From the NCBI RefSeq assembly GCF_009765735.1, contig NZ_LMUW01000007.1, positions 34,035 to 98,034 of the forward strand: DNA of 64,000 bases, read 5' to 3'. Position 1 is the stretch's first letter. The number at the start of each line of letters is the position of its first letter. The notes beneath the pieces were generated by a model. The model did not search any database. It was not told the DNA's origin and saw only the letters and a program-made list of their open reading frames with translations. Made by a program: the position numbers and the translations under genes. This document shows positions 24,788 to 33,034 of the stretch, piece by piece. This DNA comes from Xenophilus sp. L33. Lineage in GTDB: Bacteria > Pseudomonadota > Gammaproteobacteria > Burkholderiales > Burkholderiaceae_C.

Positions 24788-26827
24788 ATGAGTTTGGCGG
24801 CTAGTTTGAGCGACACGGCGGCCAAGACTTCCGTGCACATGGAAACCGATACCCTGAGGTATCGCAAGGACATCGATGGGTTGCGCGCAGTTGCAGTTCT
24901 GCTTGTTCTCCTGTTTCACGCGTTCCCCGATTTGTTACAAGGCGGTTTTGTTGGGGTCGATGTCTTTTTTGTCATTTCCGGGTTTTTGATAACAGGTGTC
25001 ATCTTGACCTCGATCGAGTCGGGTAAGTTCACAATTTCGCATTTTTATGAACGGCGCATACGGAGAATATTTCCAGCGCTAATTTTGGTGCTAACCGCCT
25101 GTTTGGCGTTCGGTTGGATCACATTGTTGGCCGACGACCTGCTCGAGCTTTCACGTCATGTGGTTGCCGGCGCTGCTTTTTTTTCGAACTTGCTGTTGTG
25201 GCACGAGTCCGGCTATTTTGACAAGGTATCAGCGACCAAGCCTCTGCTTCATCTGTGGTCGCTTGGGATCGAAGAGCAGTTTTATCTTGTCTGGCCGCTT
25301 GTGATCTGGACGGCGCATCGTCGTCGATGGCCAATCATCTGGATCGTCGTGGGACTTGCATCCGCGTCGCTGGCGTTGAACCTCCTGCTAGTGCATTCCA
25401 GGCCGGTCGCTGCGTTCTACTCGCCTTTGAGCAGAGCATGGGAATTGTTGCTCGGTGCGGCCCTTGCAGGTGCGAGATTCTGCAGCAGGGGCCCGTTCAC
25501 GGATGGATCGTCTGCCAAACAGCAGAGACTGCTGATCACGGAGGCAAAGATCCTGAACCGTGACGCGGGGGCAATCCTTGGCATCTCGCTGATCTTGGGC
25601 TCGGCTATCGTACTGAAGCAAAGCGATCCATTTCCGGGCTGGCTGGCACTCATTCCTTGTATCGGCAGCGTGCTACTGCTGCGCGCAGGACCTGGTGCTT
25701 GGTTCAATCGTGTAGTGCTCGGAAACCGGATTGCTGTCGCAATAGGACTGATCAGCTTTCCCCTCTATCTATGGCACTGGCCTCTATTGGTTTTTGCAAG
25801 AAGCGTTGGCGGCGACGAACTCGCCATTGGAATTCGCATCGGAATGCTGGTGCTGAGCGGCTTGCTTGCCGCTCTGACTTACTTATTAGTTGAACGTCCA
25901 TTTCGCTTTGGTGGCGCTGGGCGGCCTAAGACTCTTTCACTTGCAGCCGCAGGCCTTGTCGTTGGCATAGTGGGTTCTTGGATCGTCCACGACAAAGGAG
26001 CTCCTTCTCGATATCCGGAAATCGTGCAGCGTGCGACCCAGTACGACCTAGAGGGCTATCGTTTTGCACTGCGCAATCGCATCTGCTTCATGGATCTGGA
26101 TCAAAATGCATCGCAGTTCAAGAACGAGTGCGTGGACACTGGAAACAAGCCACTGTGGATGCTCTGGGGAGATTCCGGCGCCGCCACACTCTACCCTGGT
26201 TTGCGATCGCTTGCCGAAAGGGAGCAGGATTTTAGAATTGCACAATTTACGTCTTCCTCGTGCCCCCCAATGCTATTATTTGATAGCAAAATCAATCCAG
26301 CTTGCAAGGGGAACAATGAGAAAGTCATGAGCATCGTTCGCGAACAGAAACCGGACACAGTCCTTCTGAGTGCGATATGGAGTGCCTACGATAAAACGCA
26401 TCTCGTCGAAACTGTGAAGGCCATCAAGGACGCCGGCGTCCGAAGAATCTTTATTCTTGGACCGGCCCCCGCTTGGAGAAAAACACCATCTCAAATACTT
26501 TTCGACAACTGGAAAAGTGATCCGCTGCATCGTCCGCCGCCTGCAAGGCTGGACTATGCATTGAACGGCATGGGTGAAGGTCAGACTGCTGGAAGTGGAG
26601 TCGATTTGCGGACATCGGCAGCCGAAGATGAACTGAAGAAGGTAGCTGAGACAGAGGGCGCTACCTACATCTCCTTGATGAGTGCACTGTGCAACAGGGA
26701 CGGCTGTCTGACGCGCGCCTCGGTTGATAGCGGCGACGCGTTTTACCTTGATGTCGTTCACTTGAACAAGACGGGCTCTGACTACGTGATTCGAAAAATC
26801 GCACCAGAGCTTGGCTTTCGCGAGTGA
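24788..26827 (+). CDS. OafA-type acyltransferase-3 with C-terminal SGNH domain
   Basis: This 679-aa protein has the same two-domain plan as the protein at 7511-9610. The membrane domain shows YRKDIDGLRAVAVLL, His44 in LFHAF, and GVDVFFVISGF (56-66). The SGNH domain has Ser463 in WGDSG and the Asp655/His658 pair in LDVVHLN. An AAAGAGG ribosome binding site just before 24788 selects this ATG over upstream in-frame ones. Composition is far lower in GC than the 7511 homologue (25 of 60 in 24961-25020), so they are probably not a recent local duplication. It converges on the next gene with a 1-nt gap. Confidence 0.9.
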   Translation: MSLAASLSDTAAKTSVHMETDTLRYRKDIDGLRAVAVLLVLLFHAFPDLLQGGFVGVDVFFVISGFLITGVILTSIESGKFTISHFYERRIRRIFPALILVLTACLAFGWITLLADDLLELSRHVVAGAAFFSNLLLWHESGYFDKVSATKPLLHLWSLGIEEQFYLVWPLVIWTAHRRRWPIIWIVVGLASASLALNLLLVHSRPVAAFYSPLSRAWELLLGAALAGARFCSRGPFTDGSSAKQQRLLITEAKILNRDAGAILGISLILGSAIVLKQSDPFPGWLALIPCIGSVLLLRAGPGAWFNRVVLGNRIAVAIGLISFPLYLWHWPLLVFARSVGGDELAIGIRIGMLVLSGLLAALTYLLVERPFRFGGAGRPKTLSLAAAGLVVGIVGSWIVHDKGAPSRYPEIVQRATQYDLEGYRFALRNRICFMDLDQNASQFKNECVDTGNKPLWMLWGDSGAATLYPGLRSLAEREQDFRIAQFTSSSCPPMLLFDSKINPACKGNNEKVMSIVREQKPDTVLLSAIWSAYDKTHLVETVKAIKDAGVRRIFILGPAPAWRKTPSQILFDNWKSDPLHRPPPARLDYALNGMGEGQTAGSGVDLRTSAAEDELKKVAETEGATYISLMSALCNRDGCLTRASVDSGDAFYLDVVHLNKTGSDYVIRKIAPELGFRE

Positions 26828-26828
26828 T

Positions 26829-28997
26829 CTACTGGCTCGGATGAAGGTCGAAGCCGCGCATCTTGGTCGAGAGGTCGAAGTTGTCCCGTTCCAGGGCAGA
26901 TTCGATATGTAGTGTGTTTGTGCCTGAGCGCAGGGCATCCCGCGGTACCTTTGCGACAAAACTCTCCTCCCCTGTTTGCCACACAGGCTCGAGGGGCATC
27001 CCGTTGAGACGAGCCCTGATGCTGGACTTGATGGCTGGAGTAAGGATCACCTCGAATCTGACCAGCAGGTCGTAGTCAACTGGCTTGGGCTCCAGTTCAA
27101 ACAGCAGGCGCGAGTCGACAAGATACTTCCAAGATGAGGCATGGTGCGAAAGCCAATCTCCTGTCCATTCAGCTTCGAGCCAACCGGTGCCTCGGATCGG
27201 CTTTTCGAGACTCCACCATTTACCGAAATCCCAGTGATATTCCCAAGGATCCCGATAACGTCTGAAGATTGAACGCTCCAATGCCGATGGTTTCGAATTG
27301 TTCACCAGGATTTGGCGATAGCGCCTGGCTGCAGATGTGTCGCCCGTCAGCAGCCCAGCGCGATAGGACATCAGTTGCGATGATTGGACGGCGCGTCCTC
27401 CCTCATCAAGCTCCAGTTCCACAACATTTGATTTGCTGATCAGTCTCTCTTCGGCCGGCGCCTGTATTGTTGTTCCTGGTCCTTCTACTGGCGCCGGAGG
27501 TACCAGCGCCCAACTGCCTTCGCGATCCAGGCATCGACCGCTCCGCCGATAGGCATCCAGCCTTTGCCATTCGCCGCCTGGCATTGTGCAGATTTCAACT
27601 TTGGAAATAGGCAGCGCGTACAGATAGCTTAGCGCCCAAGCGAGGTTGTCACGCAGGAACCAGGTGTGAGTAAATCTGGCGGAGCCGTCGAGTAAAAGAA
27701 GCGTCTTCCCTTGGGCTGCGCGGGCATCGAAGTTCTCGACGATGTTTCGAAGGGCAGTGCGCTGATCTCTAGACAGACTTGCATAGTGATCAAACTGATA
27801 GAGCTGGGCCGCGAGGCCAAGTAAAAGAAGCAGCGATGCCAAAAGCCAGGTCACCGCACCGCGGGCCAATGTCCGCAGACTTAGCAGGCAGCTCAATGCC
27901 ACCAATGCTGCACCTGGCGACGCAAAGAGGTAGGTTCTCTGCGTGATGGCAAGGTGGGCGCCCGAGGTGAGATATGGAGCGAAGCCGAGCGCCATTAGAA
28001 CCAAGCCTGCGATCGCCATGCGTGCGCCCATGATGGGCTCCTTATGGTCAGTCACAGTTCGGTGCTGTCCAATGGCGCCAAATGCGAGAGTGGCTAAGAG
28101 AGCGACCACGGCGATGAGCAGATAAACGTAGCTGTGGAATTCGGTTGCAGTAATGCGCCATGCATCTATCCAGCCGCCTACGAATGAGCGCGTCATCCCG
28201 ATCGTGAAAAGCTTTGGCAGTTGCTCGTGCACTACCAATGCAATCGCATTGGACCCCGTCACGGTCTCCTGGTAGGACGGTGGGTTCAGTCGCGACATGA
28301 TGACGACATAGGAGCCATATGCGATCGTTACCGCGACCCATGCCAAGATTGGCGCATTGTGCTGCTTCAACGTGCGCACTGAACCTCGCATTCCATGCTT
28401 CACGAAGATCACGATCATGGGTAGAGGAATGAGGAATGCTGCAACCTCGTACATTAGGATCGATGTCACCAGCGCAACCGCGCTGCCGGTCGACAGTGCA
28501 ATGCGGACCCATCGAAGTTTGGTTTCCCCTGCCTTTAACGCCCACACAGAAGCGAGAAGAATGAGCGCCAACGCCCAATCAATATGTAGGCTTCGGAAGG
28601 ACAATTGCATCGTATCTGCAGGCCAAAGCAGAACAAGCAGGCCAAACAGCGACGACATCGCCACGGATTTTGTGAGCCGCGAACCCAGAAGGGCGGAAGC
28701 GAAACCTTTGACGCAAAGGCTCGAAATGAGCAGGATGTTCCAAGATGCGAAGGAGTCAGGCCCCAAGACGTAGGCAATCGCGTGTGGAAAGACGGTGAGC
28801 GGCCGCAAATAGTGGGCGGCGAGCGGCGTTGACGGCCCGACTACGAAGAAGGCTCCAAAATGAGTGAAGAGCCCCAGGACATCCCACTCCTCCAGTAGGC
28901 CGCCGAGTTGAAATCCAAAGGGTAGCCACAGCAGCGCAACAAGCACGGCGATTGGCAGAGCGAATCGAAGCAGGAGCGATGAATCTCGCGAAGTCAT
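26829..28997 (-). CDS. polytopic membrane protein, putative GT-C transferase of the Fuc3NAc/Qui3NAc cassette
   Basis: The 722-aa protein has about ten or more transmembrane helices (residues 10-430) and a ~290-residue soluble C-terminal region with a beta-rich end (about 580-722). The first outer loop holds GGLLEEWDVLGLF (32-44) with Glu36, Glu37 and Asp39, a plausible GT-C catalytic site. It lies 3 nt after a gtrA-like gene and is the last gene of a five-gene operon. By analogy with GtrA/GtrB/GtrC systems it would transfer the lipid-linked sugar to the nascent polysaccharide in the periplasm. The family was not recognised directly. Confidence 0.65.
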   Translation of the reverse strand: MTSRDSSLLLRFALPIAVLVALLWLPFGFQLGGLLEEWDVLGLFTHFGAFFVVGPSTPLAAHYLRPLTVFPHAIAYVLGPDSFASWNILLISSLCVKGFASALLGSRLTKSVAMSSLFGLLVLLWPADTMQLSFRSLHIDWALALILLASVWALKAGETKLRWVRIALSTGSAVALVTSILMYEVAAFLIPLPMIVIFVKHGMRGSVRTLKQHNAPILAWVAVTIAYGSYVVIMSRLNPPSYQETVTGSNAIALVVHEQLPKLFTIGMTRSFVGGWIDAWRITATEFHSYVYLLIAVVALLATLAFGAIGQHRTVTDHKEPIMGARMAIAGLVLMALGFAPYLTSGAHLAITQRTYLFASPGAALVALSCLLSLRTLARGAVTWLLASLLLLLGLAAQLYQFDHYASLSRDQRTALRNIVENFDARAAQGKTLLLLDGSARFTHTWFLRDNLAWALSYLYALPISKVEICTMPGGEWQRLDAYRRSGRCLDREGSWALVPPAPVEGPGTTIQAPAEERLISKSNVVELELDEGGRAVQSSQLMSYRAGLLTGDTSAARRYRQILVNNSKPSALERSIFRRYRDPWEYHWDFGKWWSLEKPIRGTGWLEAEWTGDWLSHHASSWKYLVDSRLLFELEPKPVDYDLLVRFEVILTPAIKSSIRARLNGMPLEPVWQTGEESFVAKVPRDALRSGTNTLHIESALERDNFDLSTKMRGFDLHPSQ

Positions 28998-29000
28998 AGG

Positions 29001-29405
29001 TTAGCCGTCGATAGCTTGCGGCTCGGCAAAGACCCACTTCGATAGAAGGAACGTCAATGGAACCGTGACCACGATGCTTGCCAAAGGCGCCCATCGGGGC
29101 TCCCATCCCGCATAGCCAACCCAGAGATGGACAATCCCGAGACCAACGAGATATTGAACGACGTATACCAGCGGGAACAGTAGATGTCGACGTGCAAGCC
29201 GCGGTTTTCCAAAGACGAAGGTGCGGTTCAGAATGAATGAAAGAGCAATGCCTGCGGCAAAGGCAATAGTGAAGCTGATCGTGTACGAGACAACCCTTAG
29301 TAGCAGCAGGTAGATAGCGTACGTGACGCCGGTGTTCACCGCGCCGGAAAGCAGGAAGCGTCCAACACGCCGTCGAAATGCGCTTGCGCTTGAGCGCCGA
29401 GTCAC
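29001..29405 (-). CDS. GtrA-family membrane protein (putative lipid-linked sugar flippase)
   Basis: The 134-aa protein has the four-helix GtrA pattern: [20 protein letters not shown], a middle helix with [18 protein letters not shown], and a C-terminal [14 protein letters not shown]. It should flip an undecaprenyl-phosphate sugar across the inner membrane. Its start overlaps the stop of the bifunctional ketoisomerase/acetyltransferase by 4 nt. A DPM1/GtrB-like transferase is encoded two genes upstream in the same operon, completing the load-and-flip pair. Confidence 0.9.
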   Translation of the reverse strand: MTRRSSASAFRRRVGRFLLSGAVNTGVTYAIYLLLLRVVSYTISFTIAFAAGIALSFILNRTFVFGKPRLARRHLLFPLVYVVQYLVGLGIVHLWVGYAGWEPRWAPLASIVVTVPLTFLLSKWVFAEPQAIDG

Positions 29406-30355
29406 GAGATTGAGGGCGGTTGACCTGCGCGCTTCAACTGCAGGAACTCTCCATGGTCCCGAATATAGTCGGCGCCATCGTAATAGTCAGAGGCGAACAC
29501 GAGCAATACGGCGTCGGATGAATACCTGTACTGGGTGCCCCACACCATGGGGGGCAGATATACACCCACAGAGGGTCGGTCGAGCTTGAATTCTTCTCGC
29601 TGCTTGCCATCGTCGGCTACGACGCTTACTTTGCCTTTAACTGCTATCAAGAACTGATGACATTTGCGGTGGGCGTGCTCGCCGCGGGTCTCCACCGTCG
29701 GTACGTCGTAAACAAGGAAATAGCGCAAAGGCCTGAATGGGATTTCGCGCTCGAACTCACCGACCGAGAGGCTACCCCGCATGTCAGGGACGGCCCGCAG
29801 GTGATGGAAGGTCACTCCTTCTACCGAACTTCGAGTCACGCCGGAGCCCGAAGCCCGTTCGGACTCAATCGAGGCTGCGGTGCGCTCCGTTGCATCGACA
29901 TACCCGGTGATCCGGGCAGGGTTGCCAACGACGATCGCATGGGGAGGCACCGATCGCGTGACGACAGCACCAGCCCCCACCATCGCATTCCGGCCTATGG
30001 TGGTGCCTGGCAGGATCGTGGCATTGGCACCGATCGACGCGCCGCTCTGAACCAAGGTCTTTCCGAATACTTCCGGATACTTCTTGCTTCGAGGAAACAA
30101 GTCATTCGCAAATGTCACATTCGGCCCGATGAAGACGTCGTCCTCCAGAGTCACACCATCCCATAGTTGGACGCCGCATTTGACCGTAACTCGGTCACCG
30201 ACCATCACATCATTTTCAATGAAGACGTGATCGCAAATATTGCAGTCCGTGCCAATTCGGGCCTTTGGCAGGATGTGAGCGAATGCCCAAACGCGGGTGC
30301 CATCGCCGATTTGACTGCTTTCGCAAAGCGCTTGAGTGTGGGCGTGGAATGGCAT
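29402..30355 (-). CDS. bifunctional acetyltransferase / dTDP-4-keto-6-deoxyglucose 3,4-ketoisomerase (WxcM/FdtD-like)
   Basis: The 317-aa protein is a fusion of two enzymes. Residues 1-165 form a left-handed beta-helix acetyltransferase (hexapeptide repeats, [29 protein letters not shown]). Residues 180-317 form a cupin ketoisomerase with the His-rich [11 protein letters not shown] segment (226-235). WxcM of Xanthomonas and FdtD of Shewanella have this pairing. Together with the aminotransferase encoded upstream it should make dTDP-Fuc3NAc or dTDP-Qui3NAc from the RfbB product; which epimer cannot be told by eye. The ATG at 30355 is 2 nt after the preceding stop. Confidence 0.9.
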   Translation of the reverse strand: MPFHAHTQALCESSQIGDGTRVWAFAHILPKARIGTDCNICDHVFIENDVMVGDRVTVKCGVQLWDGVTLEDDVFIGPNVTFANDLFPRSKKYPEVFGKTLVQSGASIGANATILPGTTIGRNAMVGAGAVVTRSVPPHAIVVGNPARITGYVDATERTAASIESERASGSGVTRSSVEGVTFHHLRAVPDMRGSLSVGEFEREIPFRPLRYFLVYDVPTVETRGEHAHRKCHQFLIAVKGKVSVVADDGKQREEFKLDRPSVGVYLPPMVWGTQYRYSSDAVLLVFASDYYDGADYIRDHGEFLQLKRAGQPPSIS

Positions 30356-30357
30356 GA

Positions 30358-31293
30358 TCAATGAGCTTCCGGAAACTGATGCACGCGCATCGTTATGGTA
30401 TGCGGTCTGCCCTTGGTATTCTCGTATATACGCCATGCGTAAGAGCCCACCACACCGAGCCCGAAAAGGTTAACCGCACCAAGGAAGATAATGGTCAGCA
30501 GCGTCATTGCATAGCCCGGCACCGAAATGTAGCCGGACATTTTGCCAACCATGACGACGACTCCGAGCAGGCCGGCCAGGATCGCCGTTGTAGCGCCGAC
30601 CCTCACAAGCAGGCGAATCGGAAGATCTGTGAAAGAGAACACGCTGTCCATCAGGTAGTTGAGTTTTTTTCGAAGCGTCCAAGCCGATTTTCCGTGCTCG
30701 CGCGTTCGCCTGGAATATCCGATGAGCTTCCTGCGAAAGCCAAGCCAGAAGATCTGAGCGATGAGAGAACTGTGCCTCTCATCTAGTCGCAGCAGCGTGT
30801 CGCGAAATGCGCGATTGCACCCGAACACGTCGACGCCGCCAGGAGGAACCTCGGGCACGACGTATTTCCGATAGAGCCACCAGAATGCCTCGGCCGGCAG
30901 TCTTGCGAGAAACGGATCCTCTCTGCCTTGACGGGTGCCTACTACGACATCCACTGGTTCAGACCGAAGTGCGGCATCCATCTGGAGGACCAGTTCGGGG
31001 GGCTCCTGCAGGTCGGCAGCCATGACCGCATAGCGGTCGCTCTCTCGCAGTTCCATTCCAGCCCTGATAGCGGAAAAGGAACCGAAGTTGCGTGACAACA
31101 AGATCAGGCTCGACGGAAACAATTGCTCAGGCAGTGCGTCTCTTAATAATTCGTAGCATCGATCCGGGCTTCCGTCGATGACGAATACCGCTTCCAATTC
31201 ACCACGCAGTTCTTGGTGCAAGCCTGACACGGCTCGCAGCAGATCCGGTATGGAACCTTCGTTCTTGTAGACGGGGACGACGAGCGTCAGCAT
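30358..31293 (-). CDS. GT2 polyprenyl-phosphate sugar transferase (GtrB/DPM1-like)
   Basis: This 311-aa protein has the same design as the one at 10090: a GT-A domain ([32 protein letters not shown] in place of the usual DxD region, GTRQGREDP) and two C-terminal membrane hairpins (about 232-258 and 264-292). It would load the dTDP-amino sugar made by its operon partners onto undecaprenyl phosphate. It shares 1 nt with the aminotransferase stop and is 2 nt before the bifunctional enzyme. An alternative reading as a direct glycosyltransferase is less likely given the membrane hairpins and the gtrA gene. Confidence 0.87.
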   Translation of the reverse strand: MLTLVVPVYKNEGSIPDLLRAVSGLHQELRGELEAVFVIDGSPDRCYELLRDALPEQLFPSSLILLSRNFGSFSAIRAGMELRESDRYAVMAADLQEPPELVLQMDAALRSEPVDVVVGTRQGREDPFLARLPAEAFWWLYRKYVVPEVPPGGVDVFGCNRAFRDTLLRLDERHSSLIAQIFWLGFRRKLIGYSRRTREHGKSAWTLRKKLNYLMDSVFSFTDLPIRLLVRVGATTAILAGLLGVVVMVGKMSGYISVPGYAMTLLTIIFLGAVNLFGLGVVGSYAWRIYENTKGRPHTITMRVHQFPEAH

Positions 31294-32393
31294 CAGCGAA
31301 TGCCCGAGGAATCGAAAAAAGAACGTACTGCTTCAATGACAGTTGCCACGTGGTGATCGGCCAAACCAGGAAAGCATGGCAACGTGAGAACAGATCGACA
31401 TGCTGATTCGGTGTTGGACAACGGCATGTGAGGCTGCGATGAATAGGCCGACTGGAGATGGTCGGGAATCGGATAGTGGACATCCGATGCCACTCCTTTC
31501 GCTTTCAGGTGAGCACGCAACTCGTCGCGGCGATCGGTTCGAACGACATAAAGATGAGCAACGAAATCAGGGTCGAGCGACGGCGGGAGCAGGAGTGGCA
31601 GTCCGGTGAAGGCCTCGTTGTATCGGGCTGCGATCGACCGTCGCTGAGAGTTCCATTCGTCGAGCAGTGGAAGCTTGTTACGCAGAATCGCTGCTTGCAT
31701 CTCATCGAGCCTACTGTTGCGGCCATGTGGGATGGCGACATCGTACTTTCCAGACCAGCCATATTGACGCAACTGCCGCACCGTCGCGTCAAACTCGTCG
31801 TCATTGCAGACGACCGCGCCACCGTCGCCCAGGGCGCCGAGGTTCTTGGTGGGATAGAAGCTGAAGCAGGCCAAGTCTGCAAAGCTTCCGGCGCGACGGC
31901 CTTTGCGCATTGCTCCATGGGATTGCGCGCAATCTTCGATCACGCGTATCCCTGCGGCCTGGGCCTTGTTCAAGATGGCCTCGATGTCGGCGAGTTGGCC
32001 GTACAGGTGGGTCACGATCACGGCTTTAGGACGTAGCTCAATTACCTTGTCGAAGGCCTCTGCCGACATGTTCATCGACGATACGTCGACATCCACGTAC
32101 AGAGGCTTTGCGCCTATAGCGTGGATCGCTGTGCTGCCATAGAAACCTGCGTTGGCCACACAGGCGACACCGTCTCCCCTGACAACGCCCACGCAGCGCA
32201 AGGCGAGTTCCAAGGCGTCAGTGCCGTTAGCCAACGATGCGCAATGCCGGGTGCCGACATGGGCTGCGAACTCGCGTTCGAACTCGGCGACTTCCTTTCC
32301 GAGAACGTACCAATGGCTGTCGATGACGCGCGCAACGGCGGCTTGCAGGTCGATGCCTGAATTTGCGATGCTTGCGGAAAAAAGAGGAATCAT
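31293..32393 (-). CDS. PLP-dependent sugar aminotransferase (FdtB/QdtB-like, DegT/DnrJ family)
   Basis: This 366-aa aminotransferase should place an amino group at C3 of the dTDP-3-keto-6-deoxy sugar, using glutamate. The DegT/DnrJ marks are LANGTDALELAL (54-65), VIEDCAQSHGA with the PLP-binding Asp154, and FSFYPTKNLGALGDGGAV with the Schiff-base Lys183. The PTKNLGALGDGGA form is typical of the 3-aminotransferase branch (FdtB, QdtB, TylB). The ATG at 32393 follows an AAGAGGA-free leader on the minus strand, so the start was chosen by family N-terminus. It heads the five-gene operon to 26829. Confidence 0.9.
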   Translation of the reverse strand: MIPLFSASIANSGIDLQAAVARVIDSHWYVLGKEVAEFEREFAAHVGTRHCASLANGTDALELALRCVGVVRGDGVACVANAGFYGSTAIHAIGAKPLYVDVDVSSMNMSAEAFDKVIELRPKAVIVTHLYGQLADIEAILNKAQAAGIRVIEDCAQSHGAMRKGRRAGSFADLACFSFYPTKNLGALGDGGAVVCNDDEFDATVRQLRQYGWSGKYDVAIPHGRNSRLDEMQAAILRNKLPLLDEWNSQRRSIAARYNEAFTGLPLLLPPSLDPDFVAHLYVVRTDRRDELRAHLKAKGVASDVHYPIPDHLQSAYSSQPHMPLSNTESACRSVLTLPCFPGLADHHVATVIEAVRSFFDSSGIR

Positions 32394-33034
32394 GATGAGA
32401 CTCGGATGCAGGCGGGACTTTTGGATCAGCCTTCGAAAACTGAATATCGTAAGCCCAACAGACCTGCAGGTCTGCGAGGCCAACATGCAGGATGCGTTGT
32501 TCACGCTAGCGAAGTTGGAGGACTTTGCCCACGGATCATCCGCCACGGGCGATCCACGGCTTGATCGACGAAGCCCAGGGTCGCCTCAAGGTTCGCGCGG
32601 CACACGGCCCGCAAGCGCGATGCGATGCTGAGCGCTGCGCCGAATAGATTGGGCGTTCAAACGCGTGATCGTGCCTGGCGCTCCTTCGACATTGTGCGAC
32701 GACCGCGGTCCGCTCCGCGAGCACGCGCGGGCTGGCGCCGAGCAGGATCAGAGCATGAAAGCAAGTTCTCGTGCAGTCATAGGCATGGCACGGTCTCAGG
32801 CGCGCCATCTGTCAGCGCTCGTGGCGGACATGCCATTCCCATTGCGTGCCGCCCCATTGCTTGCTCGGCTCGAGCGACCAGGAACGCGAGATCGCACTGA
32901 TACCATGTCCGCTTCGGCATTGGGTCGGCCAGGCGATGCAATCGAAGGGGCTTGGAACGACTGCGCAGTTGGGCTTCGCTGTGGGATCTCATCCCGCACT
33001 GGCTGCGGGTGGCCTGCAAAAAAAGCACACGAAC
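32394..33034. other. 641-nt region without a supported gene
   Basis: This spacer separates the minus-strand aminotransferase operon from the plus-strand methyltransferase operon. Several short open frames exist on both strands, but none shows a family motif, a ribosome binding site or a composition like its neighbours. It must carry divergent promoters. The one clear structure is a perfect 16-bp palindrome at 32459-32474, listed separately. It may also be the scar of an earlier recombination, as GC content rises across it. Confidence 0.6.
32459..32474. promoter_or_regulatory. perfect 16-bp palindrome upstream of the aminotransferase operon
   Basis: CAGACCTGCAGGTCTG reads the same on both strands. 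It lies 66-81 nt before the ATG at 32393, a normal place for an operator, and its outer flanks (GCC and GGC) are also complementary after a 3-nt gap. No regulator in the window can be linked to it. Confidence 0.4.
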
